Shown here one piece after another: positions 52,701 through 60,642 of a stretch of DNA of 64,000 nt. Positions within the stretch are counted from its first letter, which is position 1. Every line of letters begins with the position of its first letter. Made by a program: the position numbers and the translations under genes. The stretch is from Vulcanimicrobiota bacterium (lineage in GTDB: Bacteria; Vulcanimicrobiota; Xenobia; Xenobiales; JADMJV01): assembly GCA_019637395.1 (NCBI GenBank), contig JAHBVR010000008.1, positions 248,001 to 312,000 of the forward strand, written 5' to 3'. The notes beneath the pieces were generated by a model that was not told the origin of the DNA, ran no database searches, and saw only the letters and a program-made list of their open reading frames with translations.

Positions 52701-53459
52701 GGGGTGCGCAGTTGGGACCTGGCCAGCGGCCAATGCCTGCGGCGTGTGGTGGCTACCCGAGGCGGTGTAGTAGACTTGCACTGGTCCCTATCTTACGAGC
52801 ATGTGCTGGCTCTGACCAATCAGTATGTCCTGTGCGGTCTGGACTTTAGCCTGGGCGAGGAAGTTTTCCAAAGGCCGGCGACCGGTCTCACCTGGATGCT
52901 GGGCATCGGCGATCAGGCCTGGTTGGGTGGGCCCGTCACCCCCGGACGCCTGCAAACCGTGGACTGCAAAAACGGCAAAGTGGTGCGCGCCTTTTCTTCC
53001 TCCGACCACAACGAGGCGACTTTGCTGGCCACTGCCGCCTGCACCTACGGCGACGGGCGCTACGGAGTGACTGCCAGTCCGGATGGCCGCCTGCACCTTT
53101 GGGAGCTGGCCGAAGGCCGCCATCTGGGTCAACTACTCGAAATCGGCAGTCGGGCCAGCCATCTGGCCATCAGTCCGGACGGTCTGTGCCTGGCCTTGGG
53201 TCTGGAGAATGGTTGGGTCCAGATTTGGGATCTGGAAAAGCGGCTGTTATGCCAATCCATCGAAGGTCCATGGGGAAAACTCACCGGCCTGGCTCTCTCT
53301 TCGGATAGCTGCGAACTCTATATTTTAGGCAGCGATCAGGTGCTGCGCGTGTGGGAGATGGAGTGGGAAATTCTAGACCATTCGGTGCGCCGGAAGCTGA
53401 CCGACACGCTGCCCAAAGGGGGTCTGTTCTCACGCCTGTGGCGGGGCCTGAGAGGGTAA
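49758..53459 (+). CDS. Ser/Thr protein kinase with TPR and WD40-like repeats
   Basis: A 1233-residue protein. The TTG at 49758 was chosen because GAGGGGG lies 5 nt upstream; an in-frame TTG at 49737 has none. Residues 35-320 are a Hanks kinase: GRGGMGSVYL at 41-50, Lys63, HRDVKPAN at 158-165, DFG at 178-180 and GTPNYCAPEQ. Two or three TPR-like units follow (KNQAEKTWQQAL, YAEAAQAYQQSL). The rest is two WD40-type repeat blocks, with GHQKQVLSAMF, ACDRTARVWD, GHRDFVTCLD, SNDGTARTWH and, later, ANDKIMRLWD, GHSESIRGLA and SGSLDRGVRSWD, separated by a helical linker. No membrane helix. Probably a signalling scaffold. Confidence 0.9.
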   Translation: MSNYQETGSTVSVSSVVSQRSVGDLTGLSLGSNLEIQERIGRGGMGSVYLARHRDWNLSLAVKSPRADLLTEETDKERWLLEAQTWIDLGVHPNIVRCWFIREHEGIPLLFLDYVAGGSLKEAIEQRRYGVANWPRVIDLAIQACDGLHHAHVSGIVHRDVKPANLLLDEEGRLYVTDFGLVKLQGAEERPRSAGGHVNVAEMDAGLTSTGTVLGTPNYCAPEQWMQEDVGAPADLYAMGVVIYEMAVGQLPFEAGPGPLGLGQLLSQVLSEEPPRPSLLQPSIPPELEATILKLLAKEPQGRHATALVLREELAGIYARVTGKPYPRPVPKPVEAVVDVLNNKAVSLYSLGRKNQAEKTWQQALRLDSLHPEVVYNRGWLLWQQGRHTPGDLTAMLRQVKVTYPRGAVHCGLAHLLGAEAEMAEQNLDASLSEVEASSDSSVWRHLGDARMALERYAEAAQAYQQSLYINPLDEAARDHLEMALAKTRRLQGRCLFPKPGPLLHLQRQHRLTSVQWAGGGWLWLGHEHMEWLPPDSGRRSWSVRHDFGLRKVVISLPADKVLAVETLPAACWSLDSGVFESALDHGERYYCLTPDGLSSVVGLVELRIQSLQDGKSARLLRGHQKQVLSAMFCEPNRLLTGACDRTARVWDVDKALCLQVLQGHRDFVTCLDYSPETGLVVTGSNDGTARTWHLNTGEFFVELAEGAAVQSVSFARQGRFALVQSQTAETHEWQTSIFDSRTGQRARRLAGQSRVSPDGDFMLTWRPFEDRYLLEIREVESGCMRRSLVIEDGPVSDGCFSEDGRFFAVVTVQGSFRLYEFDEPWRVLPGELMLTYTRGGQDLEESREQFLALLRQAEEACAQGEFVKARESLQGAREVPGYRRDPQARALTRQLGQHLTRGGLLSCWEVRLLDKAGGILPCVILQLPGHRLLTANDKIMRLWDSQMGNCIRGFPGHSESIRGLALHPGGTQAASGSLDRGVRSWDLASGQCLRRVVATRGGVVDLHWSLSYEHVLALTNQYVLCGLDFSLGEEVFQRPATGLTWMLGIGDQAWLGGPVTPGRLQTVDCKNGKVVRAFSSSDHNEATLLATAACTYGDGRYGVTASPDGRLHLWELAEGRHLGQLLEIGSRASHLAISPDGLCLALGLENGWVQIWDLEKRLLCQSIEGPWGKLTGLALSSDSCELYILGSDQVLRVWEMEWEILDHSVRRKLTDTLPKGGLFSRLWRGLRG

Positions 53460-53485
53460 GCTAACGGGGCTTCGAATCGGCGCTG

Positions 53486-56125
53486 GTGCTGCTCGCCGTC
53501 CTGCTGCTGCTGGGGATAGCCTTCGCCCGCCGGGCGCTGGGCCTCTCCCGCTGGGCGGAAGCCATCACCATCGGTCTGGCGCTGGCCCAGGTGCTGCTTC
53601 TTTTGCCCAGCAACGCGGCCCTGCGCTGGGTTGGTTGGTCGATCTGGCCCCAGGCCCTGGCGGTTTTTTTTGTGGTGCTGGCCTGGCTGATCTGGCTGCT
53701 GCCGGCTAAGGGTCCCGAGGATGCCGGACCCGTGCTCAGGTCCGTGTGGCTGCTGGCCCTGGCCTCTTTCCTCTATGCGGTGCTGTTGCAGTCGCAGGAA
53801 ATGGACGATGACTACTGGATCCACGCTCCCATCCAGGGCTTATTGTTAAAAGGAGATTTCCCGCCGCACAACCCTTTCTTTCCAACTTTACAGCTCAATG
53901 GCCATTACGGGCGAGATCTGCTGATCGTCATCTGGGCGCGCTTGACCGGCCTGACTACTTATACCACTCAGTTTTGGGTGACGGCCCTGCTGCAGCCTCT
54001 GCAGATTCTGGTGAGCTACTGGGCGGTGCGGCGAGGCAGCGGGTCGCGGGCCAGCGCCCTGGGCGCCACTTTTTTCCTGGGAATCGGTGTGCAGGTGGCT
54101 TCTCGAGCCGGACTTTGGGACACTCTGCAAAACAATAATCCCGTCGCCCAACTTTACCTGCTGCTGGTGCTCTACTTGTTATTGGGTTGCTGGAGTCGCC
54201 TGCGCGAAGACATGGCCTGGGCCTGGGTGGTGACTCTGGGCGTCGTTTTGGGCGGCCTGGCCATCGTTTATGAAACCCATTTCGCCCTCTGCTGCGCCGC
54301 TTCGCTGGTGACCATCGGACGCGGACTGCTCTCGTCTCCACGTCCCGGCCGCGTCATGGCGGCTTCTTTGCTGGTGGTGGTGGTAGCCATGGGTCTGGCC
54401 TGTAGCCAGGGCGGGCCGCTGACCGACCTGGCGCGGCGGGTCACCGGTCGGGCCCACAAGGAGATGTTCAAAGACGCCTCCAGTTCGACCCAAAGCCAGC
54501 ATGTGGAAATTCATTTCCCCAAGAAGAACCTGTTTTGTTTGCGTTGCGGCACGTTGACCCATCTGCATGTGAAAACTCTGCCCAGCGGCAACTGGCTCTA
54601 TGAGTCGTATCAGATGTCTGACCCCGGCGAGGGTTACCTTCCGCTTTGGAGTTGGGCGGTGCTCAGCCAGCAGTCGTGGCCTTTTTTCCTTTCGCCCGTG
54701 GTGCTCTGGCTGGCCTTACGCTATGGCCGTTTGCCCAGCCTGTGGCTGGTAACCCTGGGTTATGCGGCCTTTTGGGTTCCCCTGGTGGTGGATTTTGGGC
54801 CCATTTTTGAGGCCGAATACCTGCGCTGGGAGTTCGCGGCCGGGTTGGGTTTCGCCGGCGCTCTGGGAGCAGAACTGGGGCCATGGGTGAATTCCCATCG
54901 TTCGCGATTGCCTTTGGCGGCAGTTGCCGTGCTGGTCTGGATGTGCACCGCCAATGCCCGCCACAATGCGGAGAATTTGTTGCGACTGCTGGGCCTGGCG
55001 GCGGCCGAGGGCCGTCCGCTGGTAGTCCTGGGCACCCAGGATTGGCTTGTTTCCCAGGTCTTTCTGGATTTTACCGGCGGCGATTGGAAGGCCGTCCAGT
55101 GGCTGTCGGCGCACAGTCAATTCGGCCAGTCCGTGCTCATCGATACTCCCCAGGAAAGTTCGCCGCAAGCTCTTTTTGACAGCACCGTCGGTTGTTTGAC
55201 CGGGCTTAAGCCGGCCGGCCTGCGGCTGCCGCTGGTCGACGACATGGTGGGTATACCTCCCTATCGGAAGCGGCCGGCGGTGCGCTGCTATTTGCGCAGC
55301 GGTGACCCGCAATACCTTGATTTGGACAGGCCCGACTGGATTTTCTTGCGCCGCAGCGAGGCCACGCCTCACCCCGAAGTGACCTGGGAGTCGGTGGCCG
55401 GACGGCAAATCGGCCGGCTGAAGCCGTTGCCGGCCCGCTGGCCGCAAACCGTCCTCCTGGGCGAGCCGGCCGGATCCACTCCGGTCCTGGGCGACCTGCC
55501 CGAGCACGTGCATGAAGGCCAATTGCTGCAGCTTTCATGGAACAACCCGGATGGGCGCCGGTTGGTGCTGGTGCCTCAGGCGGCCGGCCAGGCGCCGGAC
55601 TTTGAGGATGCCATTGTCTATCCGGCCGGCAGCCGGGGGGGCTGGTGGGCGGCCCCTTACCGGCGCGGCCAATACGACTTGCAGGCCTACGCCTGGGACG
55701 CCGCCGGCCTGCATCCCCTGGGCTCCATGGCTCGCTTGCGCCTGGACCTGAGCGAGCAAATGGGAGCGTTGCGTCTGGAAAAAATTGACTTCGACCGGAC
55801 CCTGCGGGCCGGCAACTGGGCCCGAGTGCGCTTCCAGTTGAGCGACTCGCAACTGGACGGGTTGGACTGCCTGGCTTATCTGTCGTTTACGCGGGGAGCC
55901 AGCTCACAGGACGCGCTGGTGCCGGTGCGGGCAGGTAGGGGAGAGGGCCGGGTTTCGGAGATTCCCCATTCTCAGATGCAAGCAGGCAAAGTGCAAAAAC
56001 GCCAGCTCGAACTTTGGACTCCTCTGCCGGCGGCAGCCGGTCGCTATCGGGTCGACCTGTTTCTTAGCGCCAGTTTCGGCAACCTTTTACGCCTGCGGGG
56101 CTTTGAGGTCGAGGTTCTGCCGTGA
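53486..56125 (+). CDS. integral membrane glycosyltransferase-like protein (GT-C type)
   Basis: An 879-residue protein with ten or more membrane helices in the first 520 residues and a soluble C-terminal domain. The first large loop holds EMDDDYWIHAPIQGLL (about residues 105-120), matching the acidic motif of the GT-C superfamily (PMT/ArnT/Alg-type), which uses lipid-linked sugars. The C-terminal 350 residues are beta-rich with no clear family. The GTG start at 53486 was used; upstream in-frame codons also look plausible. Its stop overlaps the GTG of the next gene by 4 bp. Together they could be a surface polysaccharide or glycoprotein modification unit. The enzyme activity is inferred. Confidence 0.72.
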   Translation: MLLAVLLLLGIAFARRALGLSRWAEAITIGLALAQVLLLLPSNAALRWVGWSIWPQALAVFFVVLAWLIWLLPAKGPEDAGPVLRSVWLLALASFLYAVLLQSQEMDDDYWIHAPIQGLLLKGDFPPHNPFFPTLQLNGHYGRDLLIVIWARLTGLTTYTTQFWVTALLQPLQILVSYWAVRRGSGSRASALGATFFLGIGVQVASRAGLWDTLQNNNPVAQLYLLLVLYLLLGCWSRLREDMAWAWVVTLGVVLGGLAIVYETHFALCCAASLVTIGRGLLSSPRPGRVMAASLLVVVVAMGLACSQGGPLTDLARRVTGRAHKEMFKDASSSTQSQHVEIHFPKKNLFCLRCGTLTHLHVKTLPSGNWLYESYQMSDPGEGYLPLWSWAVLSQQSWPFFLSPVVLWLALRYGRLPSLWLVTLGYAAFWVPLVVDFGPIFEAEYLRWEFAAGLGFAGALGAELGPWVNSHRSRLPLAAVAVLVWMCTANARHNAENLLRLLGLAAAEGRPLVVLGTQDWLVSQVFLDFTGGDWKAVQWLSAHSQFGQSVLIDTPQESSPQALFDSTVGCLTGLKPAGLRLPLVDDMVGIPPYRKRPAVRCYLRSGDPQYLDLDRPDWIFLRRSEATPHPEVTWESVAGRQIGRLKPLPARWPQTVLLGEPAGSTPVLGDLPEHVHEGQLLQLSWNNPDGRRLVLVPQAAGQAPDFEDAIVYPAGSRGGWWAAPYRRGQYDLQAYAWDAAGLHPLGSMARLRLDLSEQMGALRLEKIDFDRTLRAGNWARVRFQLSDSQLDGLDCLAYLSFTRGASSQDALVPVRAGRGEGRVSEIPHSQMQAGKVQKRQLELWTPLPAAAGRYRVDLFLSASFGNLLRLRGFEVEVLP

Positions 56126-57687
56126 CCGCGTTCTGGGTTTTTATGGCTTTGCTGGTGTGGAGCAGCCGCATGATCGGTTTGCCTTTCTTGCAAACCGCCG
56201 AGTTGCTTCAGCACCCTGATCGATTTGTCTCTTCTACTTATGCGGCGGGCGTGCTGGGATTGCTTTCCCTGGCTGTATTGTCCCGGATTTTTCCGGCCCG
56301 TCTGAGCAAACTGGCCTGCGTCTTCGGCGTGCTCGCCTATTATTTGTTGATTCCAGACTGGATGCGCCTGCTGGTTTCGCCGCTGACCCGGGAGTGTGGC
56401 GATTTCTTGATGTTGTTGGCCTGCTGGATGATTTTGCGCGGGCGGGTGGCTGGCTTCGCCGGCAGCCTGGCCATTTTGTTCTGGGCGGGCCGCATGGGAT
56501 GGTTGAGCACCGGAGGCCTTCTGTCCCTGACCCTGGCCGGGCTGATTTTCCTGGCGGCTCTGCGGCTGGCCGAAAGCGATCTCTGGCGTGGTCTGCCGGC
56601 GCAGCTCAAGGTGGGGCTTGCCTGTATGGCTGCCTATATGCTCTTCCTGAGCGGCGAACTGGAGCTCAATCGCCGCCTGATCGTGCCCTTCCAGCGCGAG
56701 ACTCATGCCTTCCCGCTGCGGCTGCTGGCTCCCGACCTGGCCTGGATGGTCCGGCACGACGCCGGCCGATTGGGTTTGCGGCCCGAGGACGCGGCGGTCA
56801 TCGCCTGGCTGGCCGGACAGACACGCGCCAGCGCCCTGGTCTACACTCCGGGCGAACCCTTCGAATCGGCTCAGACCCACCGCCTCTACGCTTTTCTATG
56901 CCGCAATTTGAATTGGTGCGGTTGGAACGGAAGGCAGCCGAACTGGGGCTTGAACTGGATCCGCCAGGGGGGGCGCTGGGGCGGGTGCGGAGTTGACCTG
57001 ATTGTGGTGCGGGGGAGCGAGCCGCGGGAGCAGCCGGCCTTTCGAGAAGGGTCTCTGTGCGTTTATCGCAATCGCGGGGTGCGCGAAGGCGAGGCGCCGG
57101 CCCGTTCCTTGCGGTTGCGCTCGGACGGCCAGCCCGGCGGCGGAGCGACTTTTGAGGTGGACTCGGCCGGCCCGGTGGTGGCGGTGGAACAGGGACAGCT
57201 TCCTTATCTGGTCTTGGAGCCGGGGGAAAACCGGCTGCGTTTGCCCTGGGAATGCCCGCCCAGTTCGCTGTTGATCTCGGGAGGGCTCGGGCTGTCCTTG
57301 CCTCCGCTCAGCCGTAGCGCGGCCTGGAAAGGCCTGCGTGTGACCGATTTGGGCCAGGAGCGCAGCCTGGGTTGCAGCTCGATTGCGGGTCTGCACTTCA
57401 CATTGGCCAACGAAGGGCCGCTGGCGGTCGACCTCAGCGGCATTCGCGGAGTCCAGTTGACGGCCCGCTTCGCCGAGGCGCAGCCCGTGCTGCCCCTGCG
57501 CGGAGTGCTCAAACCGGGCCAGACCATGCCGATCGAAGTTCCCTGGAACAGCCCACCCCGGCCCGTAAAGGGCAAGCTGAACTTCTGCTGGGTGGAAGCT
57601 CAAGGTCGCCGCCAGTGGGTCGGCCAGGTTCCCATCCACACCTGGTTCCGTGTGGCGCCCGCCCAGTATTACGACGTTGGACCTTGA
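56122..57687 (+). CDS. membrane protein, partner of the GT-C-like protein
   Basis: A 521-residue protein with about six or seven hydrophobic segments in residues 1-190 (WVFMALLVWSSRMIG, AAGVLGLLSLAVLSRIF and others), then a soluble region of 330 residues rich in beta strands. The first GTG overlaps the upstream stop, and the layout (membrane part then exported beta domain) parallels the C-terminal domain of the preceding gene. No acidic GT-C motif is evident, so it may be an accessory subunit. Function unknown. Confidence 0.65.
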   Translation: MTAFWVFMALLVWSSRMIGLPFLQTAELLQHPDRFVSSTYAAGVLGLLSLAVLSRIFPARLSKLACVFGVLAYYLLIPDWMRLLVSPLTRECGDFLMLLACWMILRGRVAGFAGSLAILFWAGRMGWLSTGGLLSLTLAGLIFLAALRLAESDLWRGLPAQLKVGLACMAAYMLFLSGELELNRRLIVPFQRETHAFPLRLLAPDLAWMVRHDAGRLGLRPEDAAVIAWLAGQTRASALVYTPGEPFESAQTHRLYAFLCRNLNWCGWNGRQPNWGLNWIRQGGRWGGCGVDLIVVRGSEPREQPAFREGSLCVYRNRGVREGEAPARSLRLRSDGQPGGGATFEVDSAGPVVAVEQGQLPYLVLEPGENRLRLPWECPPSSLLISGGLGLSLPPLSRSAAWKGLRVTDLGQERSLGCSSIAGLHFTLANEGPLAVDLSGIRGVQLTARFAEAQPVLPLRGVLKPGQTMPIEVPWNSPPRPVKGKLNFCWVEAQGRRQWVGQVPIHTWFRVAPAQYYDVGP

Positions 57688-57712
57688 CTTAAGGGGTAGG
57701 AATTCCTACATT
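57684..57712 (+). promoter_or_regulatory. promoter of the AbrB/PIN (vapBC) operon, leaderless
   Basis: -35 box TTGACT (57684-57689), 17-bp spacer, -10 box TACATT (57707-57712), and 6 bp to the ATG at 57719. The -35 box overlaps the end of the upstream gene (stop at 57685-57687). The predicted transcript begins at the start codon. The same -10 sequence occurs in the promoter of the non-coding RNA. Confidence 0.7.
57696..57709. promoter_or_regulatory. 14-bp perfect palindrome: likely VapB operator
   Basis: GTAGGAATTCCTAC is a perfect palindrome centred in the promoter spacer and covering the first bases of the -10 box. A dimeric AbrB-type antitoxin bound here would block RNA polymerase, the usual conditional autoregulation of toxin-antitoxin operons. 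Confidence 0.7.
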
Positions 57713-57718
57713 GAGAGT

Positions 57719-57940
57719 ATGAAAGCCGTGGTAAGTGAAAAAGGCCAGGTCACCATTCCTAAAGCTTTGCGCCAGCGTCTGGCTATTCAGCCCGGACAAA
57801 TTCTGGAATTTGTTGAGGAGAACGGACGTTTGGTGGCTACCAAAGCCGTGGCGAGCAGTCCCTTCCAGTCCCTTTACGGCATTCTCCCGTTGGACCAAAG
57901 CGTGGATGAAGTGGTTGGGGAAATGCGCGACTCAGGGTGA
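57719..57940 (+). CDS. vapB: AbrB/MazE-type antitoxin (VapB-like)
   Basis: A 73-residue antitoxin with the swapped-hairpin AbrB DNA-binding domain: KAVVSEKGQVTIPKALRQRLAIQPGQ at residues 2-27, followed by the ILEFVEENGRLVATKA strand pair. The C-terminal 25 residues (LDQSVDEVVGEMRDSG) should bind the PIN toxin. The stop overlaps the toxin GTG start by 4 bp. It is preceded by a promoter with a 14-bp palindrome. No ribosome binding site is needed if the mRNA is leaderless. Confidence 0.9.
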   Translation: MKAVVSEKGQVTIPKALRQRLAIQPGQILEFVEENGRLVATKAVASSPFQSLYGILPLDQSVDEVVGEMRDSG

Positions 57941-58332
57941 TTACCTCGGTCGACACCAATGTGCTGCTCGACTTTCTGACTGCCGCCCCAAACTTCGGAC
58001 CATCCTCGGCGAAGTCGCTCCAGGATGCTGCCGGCGCGGGTCGCCTGGTCGTCTGTGAAATCGTGTTTGCCGAGGTCTCCGGCTTGTTTGGCTCCCATCG
58101 GGAAGTGGCGGATATTCTCACTCAGCTCGGCATCTACTTTGACTCCTTGCGGGAAGAATCGGCGCACCTGGCTGGCCAGGCTTTTAAAAGCTACCGCCAG
58201 GCCGGCGGGCCCCGTCATCGCGTGATTGCTGACTTTTTGATCGGGGCCCACGCGGTCTTGCAGGCGGACCGGCTGTTGACTCGAGATCGCGGGTATTATC
58301 GGACTTACTTCCCGAAGTTGAGGCTACTCTAA
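57937..58332 (+). CDS. vapC: PIN-domain toxin VapC
   Basis: A 131-residue PIN-domain ribonuclease: Asp6 in SVDTNVLLD, Glu46 in IVFAEVSGL, Asp99 in IADFLIGAHA, and Asp117 in LLTRDRGYY form the metal site. It starts with GTG at 57937, overlapping the antitoxin stop, so both are made in a coupled way. It ends by overlapping 4 bp with the convergent ChaN-like gene. This is the second toxin-antitoxin pair in the window and, unlike the one at 41788-42464, uses an AbrB-type antitoxin. Confidence 0.92.
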   Translation: MITSVDTNVLLDFLTAAPNFGPSSAKSLQDAAGAGRLVVCEIVFAEVSGLFGSHREVADILTQLGIYFDSLREESAHLAGQAFKSYRQAGGPRHRVIADFLIGAHAVLQADRLLTRDRGYYRTYFPKLRLL

Positions 58333-59060
58333 AACAGCGAGGCGGTCTTAAAAACTCCACGCACGACCTTCTGGCTTAAAGGATGAGGCCAGCGGGCCTG
58401 GACGCGGTGGGGTAGGGTGTGGCCGTGGGTGAGGTGGCCCTGGCCGACCAGCACGATGACCTGGCCCTCGTTTTCCGAGAGAGCGCGGCGGATTTGGGCG
58501 GCCATGTACTCTTCCCAGAGGGTCTGGACCTTGAGGAAGCGGGCGAAGGCCTCATCGGTCGCCGGACCGTGAGCTTCAAAGATGGGGCGCAGAGTCTCCG
58601 GGTGGGGGCCGAACTCATAGGGTTCCGGGGCCAGCCCCTGTCGTTCTTCCGGTGTAAAGGCCTGAACGCCCAGCTTGCCCAGATTTTTGCCGCTTTCGCT
58701 GGAGTTGCGCAAGGGGTAGATGGGAATGTGGCGCTGCTGGCACAGTTGCCAGATGGGCAGATAGAGTTCCCAGGCGTGGCCCCAACGTTTATCCCACTCA
58801 CTGGCGGTCTTGAGTTCCTCGTCGTCGAGGTTTCCGGCCAGGTAGTCGGCCAGTACCATCCGGTTGGGGGCCTGAAACATCTCGGCTACCACCACCGGCG
58901 AGCGCCCCCGCGACACATATTCGAGGATCTCCAATTGCCTGGCGTGGTCGGCCGCACTATCGTGTTCTTCGCCCAGGTAAAGCACCCGGGCCTCCAGAGT
59001 GGCGGGGTCCTGGGCCCAGGCCCAACTGGTGAGCAGAAGAAGCAGCAGAAAACGGAGCAT
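58329..59060 (-). CDS. ChaN-like exported protein
   Basis: A 243-residue protein of the ChaN-like (haem-regulated, EreA/ChaN fold) family. It has a signal peptide (MLRFLLLLLLTSWAWAQ; ATG at 59060). The diagnostic YLGEEHDSAADHARQ motif lies at residues 28-42, and a second conserved GQGHLTHGHTLP lies near the C-terminus. Campylobacter ChaN binds two haem molecules, but a broader erythromycin-esterase-like fold is shared, so the ligand is uncertain. A longer start (GTG at 59075) exists but would spoil the signal peptide. No lipobox cysteine is seen. It is divergent from the nuo operon. Confidence 0.85.
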   Translation of the reverse strand: MLRFLLLLLLTSWAWAQDPATLEARVLYLGEEHDSAADHARQLEILEYVSRGRSPVVVAEMFQAPNRMVLADYLAGNLDDEELKTASEWDKRWGHAWELYLPIWQLCQQRHIPIYPLRNSSESGKNLGKLGVQAFTPEERQGLAPEPYEFGPHPETLRPIFEAHGPATDEAFARFLKVQTLWEEYMAAQIRRALSENEGQVIVLVGQGHLTHGHTLPHRVQARWPHPLSQKVVRGVFKTASLF

Positions 59061-59089
59061 GCAAGTCGGTTGCACCAGCCGGAAAAGCC

Positions 59090-59107
59090 TTCCTGCATGA
59101 GCAGGAA
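59090..59107. promoter_or_regulatory. 7-bp inverted repeat between the ChaN-like gene and nuoA
   Basis: TTCCTGC / GCAGGAA with an ATGA loop, located 30 bp upstream of the ChaN-like start and 31 bp upstream of the nuo -10 element. It could be an operator for either gene. Confidence 0.35.
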
Positions 59108-59137
59108 TGGGTCAAGAATACACTAATTGGGAGATTG

Positions 59138-59146
59138 TGCTATAAT
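59138..59146 (+). promoter_or_regulatory. extended -10 promoter of the nuo operon
   Basis: TGCTATAAT, a perfect extended -10 element, 32 bp before the nuoA GTG. No -35 box is evident, as expected for extended -10 promoters. Expected transcription start is about 59153, giving a 5' leader of about 26 nt. Confidence 0.72.
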
Positions 59147-59178
59147 TCACAAAGTTTAAGAGAACTGGATCAGACAGG

Positions 59179-59565
59179 GTGCAAGGTAGCGAACTCTTAC
59201 AATATACTCACTTGCTGGCCATGCTGGTGGCGGCCGGCACGATTGCCTGCGTCATTACGGGCATCAGCTACTTCTTCGGGCCCCGTTCGCCCAACGCACG
59301 CAAGCTGTCTCCCTACGAGTGCGGCATTGAAGATATCGTGCCCCTGCCCAAGCGCTTCCCGGTCAAGTTCTTGCAAGTGGCCATGCTGTTTTTGATCTTC
59401 GACGTGGAGGCCATCGCTCTCTATCCGGCCGTTTCGGTGCTCAAGGGCGCGGCCGCTGTGGGGGACGGGTTTTACGTGCTGGCCACGGTGGGCAGCTTCT
59501 TGAGTCTGATCTTGTTGGGCTTCATCTATGAATGGAAGAAGGGAGCCTTCGAATGGATATCGTGA
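59179..59565 (+). CDS. nuoA: NADH-quinone oxidoreductase subunit A
   Basis: A 128-residue membrane subunit of complex I. Three membrane helices are visible, with the conserved cytoplasmic loop [21 protein letters not shown] (containing the SPYECG motif) between helices 1 and 2 and [10 protein letters not shown] in helix 2. It starts with a GTG at 59179. It overlaps nuoB by 13 bp. Like other NuoA proteins it contributes to the quinone-binding part of the membrane arm. It is the first gene of the nuo operon, read from the extended -10 promoter. Confidence 0.95.
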   Translation: MQGSELLQYTHLLAMLVAAGTIACVITGISYFFGPRSPNARKLSPYECGIEDIVPLPKRFPVKFLQVAMLFLIFDVEAIALYPAVSVLKGAAAVGDGFYVLATVGSFLSLILLGFIYEWKKGAFEWIS

Positions 59566-60161
59566 AGCACGAAAGAGTTTACGCTCACGACGGGCTTTTC
59601 CCCAATCAATCTCTCTCTCTGGCCAACGGCGGAGTGGTCTGGGGCAACCTGGCCCAGATCGCCAACATGGCCCGCACCAACTCGATCTGGCCGGCTCTCT
59701 TCGGCCTGGCCTGTTGCGCCATCGAGATGATGGCCACTTCCGGCTCGCGCTTTGACCTGGCCCGCTACGGTTCGGAGGTGTTTCGCGCTTCGCCCCGCCA
59801 ATCCGACCTCATGATCGTGGCCGGCCGCGTGTCTATCAAGATGGCTCCGGTGCTCCGCCAGATTTACGATCAGATGCCCGACCCCAAGTGGGTTATTTCC
59901 ATGGGCGCCTGCGCCTCGTGCGGCGGTGTTTTTAATAACTATGCCATCGTGCAGGGCGTGGATAAAATCGTGCCGGTGGATGTCTATGTGGCCGGCTGCC
60001 CGCCCACTCCGGAGGCCTTGATCGCCGGCTTCGAGATGCTGCAGGCCAAGATCCTCAAGGGCATTCCGCCCGGAAAAGACCCGCAACACGTCGACCTCCA
60101 GGGGTTGGTACGTATCGAAAACTTGCCCCAGGCCCGAAGGGAGCCCTATGCCCCAGCTTGA
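59553..60161 (+). CDS. nuoB: NADH-quinone oxidoreductase subunit B
   Basis: A 202-residue subunit that holds iron-sulphur cluster N2, the last one before quinone. The cysteines are Cys54 and Cys55 ([10 protein letters not shown]), Cys120 ([10 protein letters not shown]) and Cys149 (VAGCPPTPE), in the standard pattern. The ATG at 59553 has a GGGAG ribosome binding site region upstream and lies inside the end of nuoA; an in-frame ATG at 59532 is less likely. It overlaps nuoC by 14 bp. It works with NuoC and NuoD as the quinone-reducing module. Confidence 0.96.
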   Translation: MDIVKHERVYAHDGLFPNQSLSLANGGVVWGNLAQIANMARTNSIWPALFGLACCAIEMMATSGSRFDLARYGSEVFRASPRQSDLMIVAGRVSIKMAPVLRQIYDQMPDPKWVISMGACASCGGVFNNYAIVQGVDKIVPVDVYVAGCPPTPEALIAGFEMLQAKILKGIPPGKDPQHVDLQGLVRIENLPQARREPYAPA

Positions 60162-60633
60162 TTTGCAACCGGCGCGCGAGCTGGCGCAGCAACTTTCCGA
60201 GAAGTTCGCCGACAAGTTCCTGGGCCTGCGCGAGGACCGCGAAGAAATTACCTATTGGGTAGACGCATCCGTCTGGAAGGCGGCCGCCCAGTATCTCAAG
60301 TTCGAGACGCCCTTTCGCGTGCTGGAGGACCTGAACGTGGTCGATTACCCGGAACGCAATCCTCGTTTCGACCTGGCCATCGTCTGCATGTCCATGCAGC
60401 ACCACAGTTGGCTCCGCCTCAAGACGCTGGTAGGAGAGGATCAATCAGTCGACTCGATCGAGATGATCTGGCCCGGCGCCCAGTGGTTCGAGCGGGAAAT
60501 GTGGGATCTCTTCGGCATGCGCTTTGAGGGCAATACGGATCTGCGCCGTTTGCTGCTGCCCATGGATTACCAGGGCCATCCCCTGCGCAAAGATTATCCC
60601 GTGACCGGGCCGCCCCAGTCGGCCTACCGTTAA
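60148..60633 (+). CDS. nuoC: NADH-quinone oxidoreductase subunit C
   Basis: A 161-residue 30-kDa-type subunit of complex I. It contains the family segment [25 protein letters not shown] and the C-terminal [15 protein letters not shown] motif. It is a peripheral subunit that bridges NuoB and NuoD. It is encoded separately from nuoD (not fused as in Escherichia coli). The start overlaps the end of nuoB by 14 bp, and nuoD begins 9 bp after the stop. Confidence 0.95.
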   Translation: MPQLDLQPARELAQQLSEKFADKFLGLREDREEITYWVDASVWKAAAQYLKFETPFRVLEDLNVVDYPERNPRFDLAIVCMSMQHHSWLRLKTLVGEDQSVDSIEMIWPGAQWFEREMWDLFGMRFEGNTDLRRLLLPMDYQGHPLRKDYPVTGPPQSAYR

Positions 60634-60642
60634 GGAGTCACC

